NCBI RefSeq assembly: GCF_002838065.1 | Contig: NZ_PIZU01000002.1 | Coordinates: 1-64,000 of the forward strand | Origin: Mycobacterium hubeiense | Lineage (GTDB): Bacteria > Actinomycetota > Actinomycetes > Mycobacteriales > Mycobacteriaceae | Reading direction: 5' to 3' | DNA: 64,000 nt | In this document: in pieces, positions 35,223 to 42,841 of the stretch | Layout of the letters: the number at the start of each line of letters is the position of its first letter | Numbering within the stretch: the first letter of the stretch is position 1 | Program-made: the position numbers and the translations under genes | The notes under the pieces: generated by a model | The model's input: the letters and a program-made list of their open reading frames with translations, nothing else | What the model was told of the DNA's origin: nothing | Database searches by the model: none

Positions 35223-36233
35223 CTACGCCAGCTTGCGCAGCCTCGGCTCCAAATCCTTACCGAAGAGTTCAAGGAACCGCCGCTGGTCGTGCCCCGGCGC
35301 GTGGAACACCAGGTGGTTGAGCCCCCACTTGACGTACTGGCCGACCTTCTCGACGGCCTCGTCGGCGTCCGACGCGACGATCCAGCGTTTGGCCACCTGC
35401 TCAATAGGCAGGGCGTCGGCGGCCTTCTCCATCTCGATCGGGTCGTCAATGCTGTGCTTCTGCTCGGCGGTCAGCGACAGCGGCGCCCAGAACCGGGTGT
35501 TCTCCAGCGCCAGCTCCGGATCCGGGTCATACGAAATCTTGATCTCGATCATCTTGTCGATCTCATCAGCGTTGCGACCCGCCGCCTCTGCACCGTCCAA
35601 GACGGCCGGGATCAGCTTGTCCTTGTACAGCTCCTCGCCTTTGCCGCTGGTGCAGATGAACCCGTCGCCGGCCCGCCCGGCGTACTTGGCCACCACCGGC
35701 CCGCCGGCCGCCACATACACCGGCACGCCGCCCTCGGGCACGTCGTAAATCGAGGCGCCCTTGGTGTGGTAGTACTCGCCCTCGAAGTCCACCCGGTCAC
35801 CGGCCCACAGCTCGCGCATCAGCCGCACCGACTCGCGCAGCCGGGCGAAGCGTTCCTTGAAGTCGGGCCACTCCCCCTCGTATCCGGTGGCGATCTCGTT
35901 CAACGCCTCACCGGTGCCGACACCCAGGAAGATGCGACCGGGGTACAGGCACGCCATGGTCGCGAAGGCCTGCGCGATGACGGCCGGGTTGTACCGGAAC
36001 GTCGGCGTCAGCACCGAGGTGCCGAGCTGCAGACGCTTGGTGCGCTCGCCCACCGCCGTCATCCACGCCAGCGAGAACGGCGCATGGCCGCCCTTGTGGC
36101 GCCACGGCTGGAAGTGGTCGCTGACCGTGGCACTGTCCATGCCGTGTTCCTCGGCCGCGACGGCCAGCTCGACGAGCTCACGCGGGGCGAATTGTTCCGC
36201 CGATGCCTTGTATCCCAGTTTCAGTTCAGCCAC
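35223..36233 (-). CDS. fgd: F420-dependent glucose-6-phosphate dehydrogenase
   Basis: Oxidises glucose 6-phosphate to 6-phosphogluconolactone with reduction of cofactor F420. It supplies reduced F420 to the many F420 enzymes of mycobacteria, including the activators of nitroimidazole drugs. Luciferase-like TIM barrel of 336 residues starting [20 protein letters not shown] at GTG 36233; the frame to 36257 is spurious. Landmarks are [35 protein letters not shown] and [22 protein letters not shown]. It matches Fgd1 (Rv0407) in length and sequence. It leads the pta-ackA run. Confidence 0.96.
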   Translation of the reverse strand: MAELKLGYKASAEQFAPRELVELAVAAEEHGMDSATVSDHFQPWRHKGGHAPFSLAWMTAVGERTKRLQLGTSVLTPTFRYNPAVIAQAFATMACLYPGRIFLGVGTGEALNEIATGYEGEWPDFKERFARLRESVRLMRELWAGDRVDFEGEYYHTKGASIYDVPEGGVPVYVAAGGPVVAKYAGRAGDGFICTSGKGEELYKDKLIPAVLDGAEAAGRNADEIDKMIEIKISYDPDPELALENTRFWAPLSLTAEQKHSIDDPIEMEKAADALPIEQVAKRWIVASDADEAVEKVGQYVKWGLNHLVFHAPGHDQRRFLELFGKDLEPRLRKLA

Positions 36234-36268
36234 GTGTTCGTTTCTACTCCACGCCATAGACTCGCTGG

Positions 36269-37000
36269 ATGGCGGCGGCTCTGACGCAGATCACCGACAG
36301 TGTGCATTTCGCCCAAACCGACCTGGTGAACTGGACGCTGATCACCGACGGCACCGGGGTGATGCTGATCGACGCGGGATTTCCCGGCCAGCGCGACGAC
36401 GTGCTCGGCTCGCTCGGCGAGCTGGGATTCGGGATCGACGACGTCCGCGCGATCGTGTTGACCCACGCCCACATCGACCACTTCGGCGCGGCCATCTGGT
36501 TCGCGAAAACCCATGGCACGCCGGTGTATTGCCACGCCGACGAGGTCGGGCACGCCAAACGTGAATACCTGGAACAGGCTTCGCCGGCCGACATCATTCC
36601 GCACATCTGGCAGCCGCGCTGGCTCAAGTGGTCGTTGGCGATCAGCAGCAAGGGCGGGATGGTGCGCGACGGCATTCCCACCACCCAGGCCCTCACCGAG
36701 GACATCGCGGCGAAACTGCCCGGCGCGCCGATGGCGATCCCCAGCCCCGGCCATACCAGCGGGCACTGCTCGTTCGTGGTGGACGGCGTACTGGTCAGCG
36801 GCGACGCCTTGGTCACCGGGCATCCGCTTCTGCGCCATGACGGCCCGCAACTGCTGCCGGGCTTGTTCAACCACGATCAGGACGGCTGCGTGCGCAGCCT
36901 CGCCGCGCTGGGCATGCTCAACACCGATGTGCTGCTGCCCGGCCATGGACCGGTGTGGCGCGGACCGATCCGCGAAGCCACCGAAAAAGCAGCTACGTAA
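36269..37000 (+). CDS. MBL-fold metallohydrolase
   Basis: A 243-residue metallo-beta-lactamase-fold protein. The metal motif [10 protein letters not shown] (HxHxDH) is near residue 71, with [11 protein letters not shown] (third His region), VSGDALVTG (bridging Asp) and the final [11 protein letters not shown] (His). The fold serves many hydrolases such as glyoxalase II-type, lactonase or nuclease; the substrate is unknown. It is divergent from fgd with 35 bp between starts, the same arrangement as Rv0406c-Rv0407. Its 3' end overlaps a convergent small gene by 8 bp. Confidence 0.9.
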   Translation: MAAALTQITDSVHFAQTDLVNWTLITDGTGVMLIDAGFPGQRDDVLGSLGELGFGIDDVRAIVLTHAHIDHFGAAIWFAKTHGTPVYCHADEVGHAKREYLEQASPADIIPHIWQPRWLKWSLAISSKGGMVRDGIPTTQALTEDIAAKLPGAPMAIPSPGHTSGHCSFVVDGVLVSGDALVTGHPLLRHDGPQLLPGLFNHDQDGCVRSLAALGMLNTDVLLPGHGPVWRGPIREATEKAAT

Positions 37001-37289
37001 GCGTGCCGTAGCCGAGCAGGAACACCGCCGTCAGGCACAGCCCGCACGCCACCACGATCGTCGGCATCAGGATCATCTGGTCCAGCTCGTCGTCGTCGAG
37101 CGCATCGTGTTCCACCGGGCCGAACAAGACACGCGCGACCCGCGTGTCGCGGAAGCCCGAGACGAATCGCCGCACCGGCGCCCAGTCACGCCGTCGGCCG
37201 ATGAACGAGCGCGTCGCCAAGCCCACCGCGAAAAGTGCGAACGCGGCGAGCAGAAGCAGCCACCCCGCGACTGCCCGGGAAATCTCCAC
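36993..37289 (-). CDS. Small two-helix membrane protein
   Basis: A 98-residue protein with helix 1 (AGWLLLLAAFALFAVGLATRSFI at about residues 8-30), a charged middle with an acidic stretch (EHDALDDDELDQM) and helix 2 (PTIVVACGLCLTAVFLLGYG). The start is GTG 37289. No family recognised. It converges on the MBL gene (8-bp overlap) and is followed upstream by the GNAT gene on the same strand. Confidence 0.65.
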   Translation of the reverse strand: MEISRAVAGWLLLLAAFALFAVGLATRSFIGRRRDWAPVRRFVSGFRDTRVARVLFGPVEHDALDDDELDQMILMPTIVVACGLCLTAVFLLGYGTLT

Positions 37290-37311
37290 AACCCAGATTA
37301 AACGGGCAGGC

Positions 37312-37782
37312 TCAACTCAAAACCTTGATGAACGCGATCGGATAGATGTCGCCCTCGGCGGGCAGCGGCTCGGCGAGCCTGGTGTACCCGGACGCTTCGT
37401 ACAGCGCTTCGGCCTCGGGCTGGCGGTCGCCGGTCATCAGGTAGACGCGCCGGTAACCGCGCGCGGCGATGTGGGCCTCCAGCTCGGCGAGCAATGCTTT
37501 GGCGTGACCGCGCCGACGATGCCGGCTGTCGGTCCAGATGCGTTTGAGCTCGGCGGTGTCGGCGTCGAATCGGCAGAACCCGCCGCCGGTGACGGGCCGG
37601 CCGTTGAGCAGGCCGATGAGCAGGCCGCCGTCGGGCGGGGCGAATTCGTCGGCCGGCGTTTTGCGCAGCCACTGCGCCACGGTTTCGGGGGTGCCGCCGT
37701 AGCGGTTGGCGTATTCGACGGCCAACTCGGCGAGCAGCGGTGCGGCCAGCGGATCGTCGCGGGCCACCTCAACGAAACGCAT
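37312..37782 (-). CDS. GNAT acetyltransferase
   Basis: A 156-residue GNAT-fold enzyme. The acetyl-CoA loop is DSRHRRRGHAKALLAELEAHI and the closing helix is QPEAEALYEASGYTRL. The beginning MRFVEVARDDPLAAPLLAEL is normal for stand-alone members. The substrate is unknown. ATG 37782 is chosen because the open frame above it only shadows the divergent SDR gene. It lies 22 bp before the small membrane protein gene on the same strand. Confidence 0.87.
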   Translation of the reverse strand: MRFVEVARDDPLAAPLLAELAVEYANRYGGTPETVAQWLRKTPADEFAPPDGGLLIGLLNGRPVTGGGFCRFDADTAELKRIWTDSRHRRRGHAKALLAELEAHIAARGYRRVYLMTGDRQPEAEALYEASGYTRLAEPLPAEGDIYPIAFIKVLS

Positions 37783-37815
37783 GGCGTTATTCAACACGGC
37801 CCTTCCGCTAAAAAG

Positions 37816-37829
37816 TTGACACCTGTAAA
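37816..37829. promoter_or_regulatory. Near-palindromic operator-like site upstream of SDR
   Basis: TTGACACCTGTAAA is a 14-bp dyad (TTGACA/TGTAAA, one mismatch) in the 57-bp divergent region between GNAT and SDR genes, 10 bp before the SDR ATG. It resembles operators of TetR-type regulators that often control mycobacterial SDR genes. Confidence 0.35.
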
Positions 37830-37839
37830 GTTCCGCGCC

Positions 37840-38694
37840 ATGGACAACATCGGCGGTAAGACCATCGCGATCACCGGCGCCGCGCGCGGCATTGGTTACG
37901 CCACCGCGACGGCGCTGCTCAAGCGTGGTGCCCGGGTCGTCATCGGCGACCGGGACGTGGCGCTGCAGGAGTCGGCGGTCGCTCAGCTGGGCAAGCTGGG
38001 CCCGGCGTCGGGGTATCCGCTCGACGTCACCGACCGCGAGTCGTTTGCGACGTTCCTCGACAAGGCCCGCACGGACGGGCAGGGCCATATCGACGTGCTG
38101 ATCAACAACGCCGGCGTGATGCCGATCGGCCCGTTTCTCGAGCAGTCCGAGCAGGCGATCCGGTCGTCGCTCGAGGTGAACCTCTACGGCGTGATCACCG
38201 GCTGCCAGCTGGTGCTGCCGGAGATGGTCAAGCGGCGCAGCGGGCACATCATCAACATCGCGTCGCTGTCCGGCTTGATCCCGGTGCCCGGTCAGGTGGT
38301 CTATGTCGGCGCCAAATTCGGCGTGGTGGGGCTCTCCGCGGCGCTGGCCGACGAGTTCGCCCCGCATGGTGTCGACGTCTCGGTGATCATGCCGCCGTTC
38401 ACCAACACCGAGCTGATCTCGGGCACCAAATCGGGTGGTGCGATCAAACCCGTTGAGCCCGAAGACATTGCGAAAGCCATCGTGAAAACGCTCGACAAGC
38501 CGAAAACGCATGTGTCGGTGCCCGCGCCGTTGCGCTTCACCGCGCAGGCCGCGCAGATGCTCGGGCCGCGCGGGCGTCGCTGGATGAACAAGAAGCTCGG
38601 GCTCGATCGGGTGTTCCTGGACTTCGACGCGTCAGCGCGGCAGGCCTACGAGCAGCGGGCGCGGGCCGCGCAGGGTGTCGTCGAATCGGACTAG
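37840..38694 (+). CDS. Short-chain dehydrogenase/reductase (SDR)
   Basis: A 284-residue classical SDR. The cofactor motif ITGAARGIGYATA is followed by a basic residue context (RVVIGDRD) that leaves NAD or NADP preference open. NNAG is present (VLINNAGVMP), the catalytic Ser is in NIASLSGL, and the Tyr-Lys pair is YVGAKF. The C-terminus is extended and basic. ATG 37840 starts MDNIGGKTIAITG; the long upstream frame shadows the GNAT gene. The substrate is unknown, possibly a lipid or alcohol. Confidence 0.92.
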   Translation: MDNIGGKTIAITGAARGIGYATATALLKRGARVVIGDRDVALQESAVAQLGKLGPASGYPLDVTDRESFATFLDKARTDGQGHIDVLINNAGVMPIGPFLEQSEQAIRSSLEVNLYGVITGCQLVLPEMVKRRSGHIINIASLSGLIPVPGQVVYVGAKFGVVGLSAALADEFAPHGVDVSVIMPPFTNTELISGTKSGGAIKPVEPEDIAKAIVKTLDKPKTHVSVPAPLRFTAQAAQMLGPRGRRWMNKKLGLDRVFLDFDASARQAYEQRARAAQGVVESD

Positions 38695-38702
38695 GCGGTT
38701 AG

Positions 38703-38741
38703 GTGGAGGATTTGAGTCACCTGGTGGCACGAATCCTCCAC
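38703..38741. repeat. 39-bp palindrome between convergent genes
   Basis: Arms GTGGAGGATT (38703-38712) and AATCCTCCAC (38732-38741), with CACC/GGTG pairing around the centre (38718-38726). A strong hairpin lies between the SDR stop and the convergent gene stop. It may act as a bidirectional terminator or be a repeat; there is no U-tract. Confidence 0.55.
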
Positions 38742-38751
38742 TTAGTGCGCG

Positions 38752-39156
38752 CTATTCGAACGACGGCACCGGGTCGCCGGCGCGATACGACTCGATCCGC
38801 TCGAGCTCCTCGATGAACTCGTCCGGGGCCAAGACAAACTCTTCGGTGGTGCCCACCAGCACGGTGTGCACCCATTCGCCGCCGTCAGCGGGCGTCACCC
38901 AAATGCGGGTGACCGGCTCGACGTCGACGTCGTCGGTGCCGATACCCGACGGCGGGTAATACCAGGTGACGAGCCCGTCTCCGGAGTATTCCTGATCAAT
39001 TGTCCAGCCCCGCAACAGGATCACGTCGTTGAAGTCCTGGACGTCCAGCGTCAACTCCGCGAGTTCGTCCAACGCCGGCTCCGGTATCCATCGCGCTTCG
39101 GCGGCCGCCCGGCGCTTTCGGCGGCGGGCTTTCTTGGCCTCGGAGCGACGGGACAC
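38752..39156 (-). CDS. Conserved hypothetical protein
   Basis: A 134-residue soluble protein. It has a very basic N-terminus (RRSEAKKARRRKRRAAAEARW), then an acidic beta-rich domain (LDVQDFNDVILLRGWTIDQEYSGDG, then TRIWVTPADGGEWVHTVLVGTTEEFVLAPDEF). No family recognised. GTG 39156 lies 2 bp after the metZ stop, so it is co-transcribed with metZ and the rhodanese gene. The longer frame shadows metZ. Function unknown. Confidence 0.75.
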   Translation of the reverse strand: MSRRSEAKKARRRKRRAAAEARWIPEPALDELAELTLDVQDFNDVILLRGWTIDQEYSGDGLVTWYYPPSGIGTDDVDVEPVTRIWVTPADGGEWVHTVLVGTTEEFVLAPDEFIEELERIESYRAGDPVPSFE

Positions 39157-39158
39157 CG

Positions 39159-40355
39159 CTAACTCAGCGCCTGGTCGAGGTCGGCGACCAGGTCCTCGGT
39201 GCCCTCCAGTCCGACCGAGATGCGCACCACGCCGTCGCCGAGCCCGATCGCGGCGCGGCCCTCCGGGCCGATCGCCCGGTGTGTGGTGGTGGCGGGGTGG
39301 GTGATCAACGACTTGGCATCGCCCAGGTTGTTGGAGATGTCGATCAGCCGCGTCTTGTCCAGCACCTCGAACGCACGCTCTTTGCCGCCGTCTAGTTCGA
39401 AGGTGACGACGGTGCCGCCGCCGGTCATCTGCCGCTTGGCCAGGTCGTACTGCGGATGCGATTCCAGGAACGGGTAGCGCACCCAATTCACGGCGGGGTG
39501 CTGTTCGAGGAACTCGGCGATGCGCATCGCCGACGCGTTGGCGTACTCGACCCGAACGGCCAGCGTCTCCAAACCCTTCAGCAGCGTCCACGCGTTGAAC
39601 GGACTCAACGCCGGGCCGGTGTGGCGCATCAGCTTCTGCACCGGCTCGTCGATGTACTCCTTGGCGCCCAGGATCGCCCCGCCCAGCACCCGGCCCTGCC
39701 CGTCGATGTGCTTGGTGCCTGAGTACACCACCACGTCGACGCCCAACGGGAAGCCCTGCTGCAGGATCGGCGTGGCAAATACGTTGTCCAGCACCACCTT
39801 TGCACCCGCGGCGTGGGCCAGCTCGCACACCGCCGCGATGTCGACCAGCGACTGCATCGGGTTGGACGGCGTCTCGAAGAACACCGCCTGCGTCGGCACC
39901 GACAGCGCCTCTTCCCATTGGGAGAGGTCGTCGCCGTCGACGAACACGGTCTCGATGCCCCACCGCGGCAGGATCTCGTTGCACACCACGAAGCACGACC
40001 CGAACAGCGACCGCGCCGCCACCAGCCGGTCACCCGCCGCCAGCAGCGCCCCCAACGACGTGAACACCGCGGCCATGCCGGTGGCCGTGGCAAAGCATGC
40101 CGGCGCGCCCTCGATCAGCCGCAGCCGCTCCTCGAACATCGAGATGGTCGGATTGCCGTAGCGGGAGTACACGTACCGGTCGATCTCACCGGTGAACGCC
40201 TTTTCCGCGTCGGCCGCCGTTTCGTACACGTAGCCCGAGGTCAGATACATCGCCTCGGCGGTCTCTTCGAAGCCCGAGCGCAACAGGCCGCCGCGCACGC
40301 CGATGGTGGCCTGGCTGACCCCGTCGGGCAGCGGTTGAGGTGTGCGAACGCTCAT
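39159..40355 (-). CDS. metZ: O-succinylhomoserine sulfhydrylase MetZ
   Basis: PLP enzyme of the Cys/Met metabolism family that makes homocysteine from O-succinylhomoserine and sulfide. 398 residues. Landmarks are YVYSRYGNPTISMFEERL, ATATGMAAVFTSLGALL, FFETPSNPMQSLVDI and VVVYSGTKHIDGQGRVLGG, with the PLP Lys in the last, then THRAIGPEGRAAIGLGDGVVRISVGLE. ATG 40355 overlaps the rhodanese stop (ATGA). The order rhodanese-metZ is that of Rv0390-Rv0391, linking sulfur transfer to methionine synthesis. Confidence 0.95.
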   Translation of the reverse strand: MSVRTPQPLPDGVSQATIGVRGGLLRSGFEETAEAMYLTSGYVYETAADAEKAFTGEIDRYVYSRYGNPTISMFEERLRLIEGAPACFATATGMAAVFTSLGALLAAGDRLVAARSLFGSCFVVCNEILPRWGIETVFVDGDDLSQWEEALSVPTQAVFFETPSNPMQSLVDIAAVCELAHAAGAKVVLDNVFATPILQQGFPLGVDVVVYSGTKHIDGQGRVLGGAILGAKEYIDEPVQKLMRHTGPALSPFNAWTLLKGLETLAVRVEYANASAMRIAEFLEQHPAVNWVRYPFLESHPQYDLAKRQMTGGGTVVTFELDGGKERAFEVLDKTRLIDISNNLGDAKSLITHPATTTHRAIGPEGRAAIGLGDGVVRISVGLEGTEDLVADLDQALS

Positions 40356-40765
40356 GACTGCTTCCAGGGCAAGCCGAGCGCCTTCCATCCGCTGCCACCG
40401 CGGTGGCCGTGCTCGTCGAGGTGGCCTTCGAAGCCGTCCAGCACGTTGAACGACGGGCCGATGCCGGCCGCGGTGGCCGCCTCGGCGGCACCGATCGACC
40501 GATTGCCGGAGCGGCACAGGAACACCACCGGCCGTTCGCCGGGCGTGACGCCGGCGGCCTTCAGCTCGTCGACGAAATGCTCGTTGCGCCGGCCGTCAAC
40601 GGTGTTCCACTCGATGAACAAGACCTCGCGCTGAAGCGACGAAAGATCCGGCACACCAACGAAGCGCCATTCCGCGTCCGTCCGACAATCCACCAGCACG
40701 GCCTCGGGATTGTCGTTCAGCAGCTTCCAGGCCTCCTCAGGCGTGATGTCACCGGCATAGCTCAC
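40352..40765 (-). CDS. Rhodanese-domain sulfurtransferase
   Basis: A 137-residue single rhodanese domain. The N-terminal ITPEEAWKLL and AVLVDCRTDAEW are family motifs, and the active-site loop is FLCRSGNRS with the persulfide-forming Cys. It probably delivers sulfane sulfur. The coupling with metZ suggests supply for homocysteine synthesis, which is inference. GTG 40765 begins VSYAGDITPEEAW; the open frame to 40840 overlaps the next gene upstream and lacks domain character. Confidence 0.9.
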   Translation of the reverse strand: MSYAGDITPEEAWKLLNDNPEAVLVDCRTDAEWRFVGVPDLSSLQREVLFIEWNTVDGRRNEHFVDELKAAGVTPGERPVVFLCRSGNRSIGAAEAATAAGIGPSFNVLDGFEGHLDEHGHRGGSGWKALGLPWKQS

Positions 40766-40775
40766 GGTCGTGAGT

Positions 40776-41222
40776 CTAGCCAGCCGCTGTCGAACAGACC
40801 TTCCATGCTCCGTCCTCGCGCACGAACATCGTCTCGACACCGGTTTTGGTGTCCGGCGTCTTACCGAAATGGTAGGTCACCGTGGCCGTCGCGCGGTCGC
40901 CTTCGATCACCACGTTGCTGACCCCGTCGACGTATCGCTCACCCTTTTCGGCCACCGACTCTCGTTGGCGGGCAAGGAAATCGGATTCGGTGCCGTGCTC
41001 GGCTCGGCAGGTGTAGGCGCGGAAATCGGCGAAGTTCTGCCGTTGCAGCGCGTCGTTCTGCCCGACGGCCGCCGTCGCGACGGCCTTGTCCTCGCTCTGG
41101 TCGTCGCCCTGGAAGAAGTTGATCAGCCCGATTGCGATCACGACGAGCACAATGATTGCCAGCGCCGCCAGAAACGGCGTCATCGTCGGGCGGTCTGGCG
41201 AGGCGTCGGGGTCGGGGGTCAC
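40776..41222 (-). CDS. Membrane-anchored protein with a two-Cys C-terminal domain (Rv0361-like)
   Basis: About 148 residues: a Pro/Asp-rich cytoplasmic start, one transmembrane helix (FLAALAIIVLVVIAIGLINFF) and an outer domain with two cysteines (AYTCRAEHG and WKVCSTAAG). The domain pattern (ALQRQNFADFRAYTCR ... ATATVTYHF ... GAWKVC) closely parallels the C-terminus of the protein at 55233-56135, so the two are paralogues in that part. GTG 41222 is 4 bp after the purT stop. It probably acts in the envelope; the function is unknown. Confidence 0.75.
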   Translation of the reverse strand: MTPDPDASPDRPTMTPFLAALAIIVLVVIAIGLINFFQGDDQSEDKAVATAAVGQNDALQRQNFADFRAYTCRAEHGTESDFLARQRESVAEKGERYVDGVSNVVIEGDRATATVTYHFGKTPDTKTGVETMFVREDGAWKVCSTAAG

Positions 41223-41226
41223 GGGG

Positions 41227-42474
41227 CTACCAAAGCTTGCGCAGCGCGGCCGAGACGCGGTGGGCGCGGTCCAGGGCACGTGTGGTGTCGGGTGCGGTGG
41301 CCAGCGCCAGCCCACGACGATGGCGTGCATCGGTCTCGTCGGTATGGCCGAACAACCGCACGTCGCTTTCCGGCGTCTCCAGCGCATCGGCCAACACCGC
41401 GGAGACGTCCGTCGTGGCCGCACCCACGCCGGAATCGGCGCCACCGTAGGTGATTTCGGCTGCGCCCGGCGAAATCATGATGGTGTCGACCGCCAGCCCC
41501 AGGATCGCCCTGGCGTGCAGTTCGAACTCCGAAAGCCGTTGCGAGCGCAACGTCACCAGGCCGCTGTCATGCGGGCGGGACCGGACGTCGGCGAAGTACA
41601 CTTCGTCGCCGCGCACCAGCAACTCCACCCCGAACACGCCGCGTCCGCCCAGCGAGTTGACGATGCGCGCCGCGATCGACTTCGCGGCGTCCAATGCGGC
41701 CGGCGGCATCGGCTGCGGCTGCCATGCCTGTAGCACGTCGCCGTCGACCTGACGATGTCCGATCGGCTCACAGAACTGCAGGGTCGGCCCGGACGGCCCC
41801 GACGTACGCACGGTCAGCAGCGTGACCTCGTAGTCCACCTCGACGACGGTCTCGGCCATCACCCGGTTGTGGGTGATGCGGCCGGCGGCCACCGCCCGCT
41901 GCCAGGCCGGCTCGACGTCCTCGAGCCGCAGCAGCACCGACTGGCCTTCCCCGGGCACACCGACGACCGGCTTCACCACCAGCGGGAAACCGGCATGCTC
42001 GGCGACCGCGGTCAGTTCCTCGACCGACCCGGCGAACCAGAACGGCGCCGTGGGCAGGCCGAGCTCGTCAGAAGCCAACCGGCGCAAGCCTTCCCGGTCC
42101 AAGGACAAGCGGGTGCTGCGCGGCGTGGGCAACACCTCGACGGTGCCGCTCTCGGCCACCGCGATCAACGCGTCGGCGGCGATCACACCGGAATCTGCCA
42201 CCACATATCGGGGCTTCTCGCGTTCGATCAGCGCGGTGAGTTCCTCGGCGTCGTTCATTTTGACCACCGCCGACCGGTCGGCCACCCCGTGCGCCGGGGC
42301 GTCGGCGTAGCGGTCGACGGCGATGACGTCGGCGCCCAGCCGTTGAAAGGCCAGCACCAATTCGCGGCTCAACTCGCCAGAGCCGAGCAGCATCACCGTC
42401 GAACGCGGGTTGTTGTCGGGCTCGGTCAGGGCTTCAGGCTTTTCGAGGATCTCGCCTTCAGTCGTTTCACTCAT
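41227..42474 (-). CDS. purT: Formate-dependent GAR transformylase PurT
   Basis: ATP-grasp enzyme making formyl-GAR from formate, ATP and GAR, an alternative to PurN in purine synthesis. 415 residues. The N-terminal preATP domain starts VMLLGSGELSRELVLAFQRLG. The ATP-grasp part has PLVVKPVVGVPGEGQSVL, VMAETVVEVDYEVTLLTVR, GRGVFGVELLVRGDEVYFADVRSRPHDSG. ATG 42474 is preferred; the frame upstream shadows the zinc-finger gene region. It is followed at 4 bp by the membrane protein gene. Confidence 0.95.
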   Translation of the reverse strand: MSETTEGEILEKPEALTEPDNNPRSTVMLLGSGELSRELVLAFQRLGADVIAVDRYADAPAHGVADRSAVVKMNDAEELTALIEREKPRYVVADSGVIAADALIAVAESGTVEVLPTPRSTRLSLDREGLRRLASDELGLPTAPFWFAGSVEELTAVAEHAGFPLVVKPVVGVPGEGQSVLLRLEDVEPAWQRAVAAGRITHNRVMAETVVEVDYEVTLLTVRTSGPSGPTLQFCEPIGHRQVDGDVLQAWQPQPMPPAALDAAKSIAARIVNSLGGRGVFGVELLVRGDEVYFADVRSRPHDSGLVTLRSQRLSEFELHARAILGLAVDTIMISPGAAEITYGGADSGVGAATTDVSAVLADALETPESDVRLFGHTDETDARHRRGLALATAPDTTRALDRAHRVSAALRKLW

Positions 42475-42497
42475 CGCCCGTCCAGCCTGCCAGATCG

Positions 42498-42800
42498 CTA
42501 GCCCAAACGAGCGTCGACATAGCACCATCGCCAGCTCTCGCCGGGTTCCGCAGAACGCATCACCGGGTGGCCGGTCTGGAGGTAGTGGGCGGTGGCGTGT
42601 TGGTGCGGGCTCGAGTCGCAGCAGCCGACGTGTCCGCAGCTCAGACACATCCGCAAATGCGCCCACGTATTCTCGCCGAGTTCAGAGCATTCCCGGCAAC
42701 GCCCGGGTGTCTGTGGTTCGGGTTCGGGGATCTCGGCCGCGAGGTGCTCACACAGCCGCGGCGCGGTGTTCGCGTCGCGGCGTCGTGATCTCCTCAACAT
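42498..42800 (-). CDS. UBP-type zinc finger protein
   Basis: A 100-residue protein consisting mainly of a UBP-type (ubiquitin-protease) zinc finger. Metal ligands are CEHL, RCRECSELG, RMCLSCGHVGCCDSSPHQHATAH and TGHPVM; the downstream RWCYVDARLG closes the domain. In eukaryotes this domain binds the ubiquitin C-terminus; bacteria lack ubiquitin, though actinobacteria have Pup and MoaD/ThiS-like proteins with GG ends. Its role here is unknown. ATG 42800 is chosen; it is divergent from the antiporter gene. Confidence 0.87.
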   Translation of the reverse strand: MLRRSRRRDANTAPRLCEHLAAEIPEPEPQTPGRCRECSELGENTWAHLRMCLSCGHVGCCDSSPHQHATAHYLQTGHPVMRSAEPGESWRWCYVDARLG

Positions 42801-42841
42801 GCTCAAAAGGATACGGACGGGCCACAAGGAGGTCGGGCGAC

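Noticed and set aside
33542..35320. Plus-strand open frame of 592 codons opposite pta
   Set aside because: A shadow of pta: composition is typical of antisense frames and no family features are seen.
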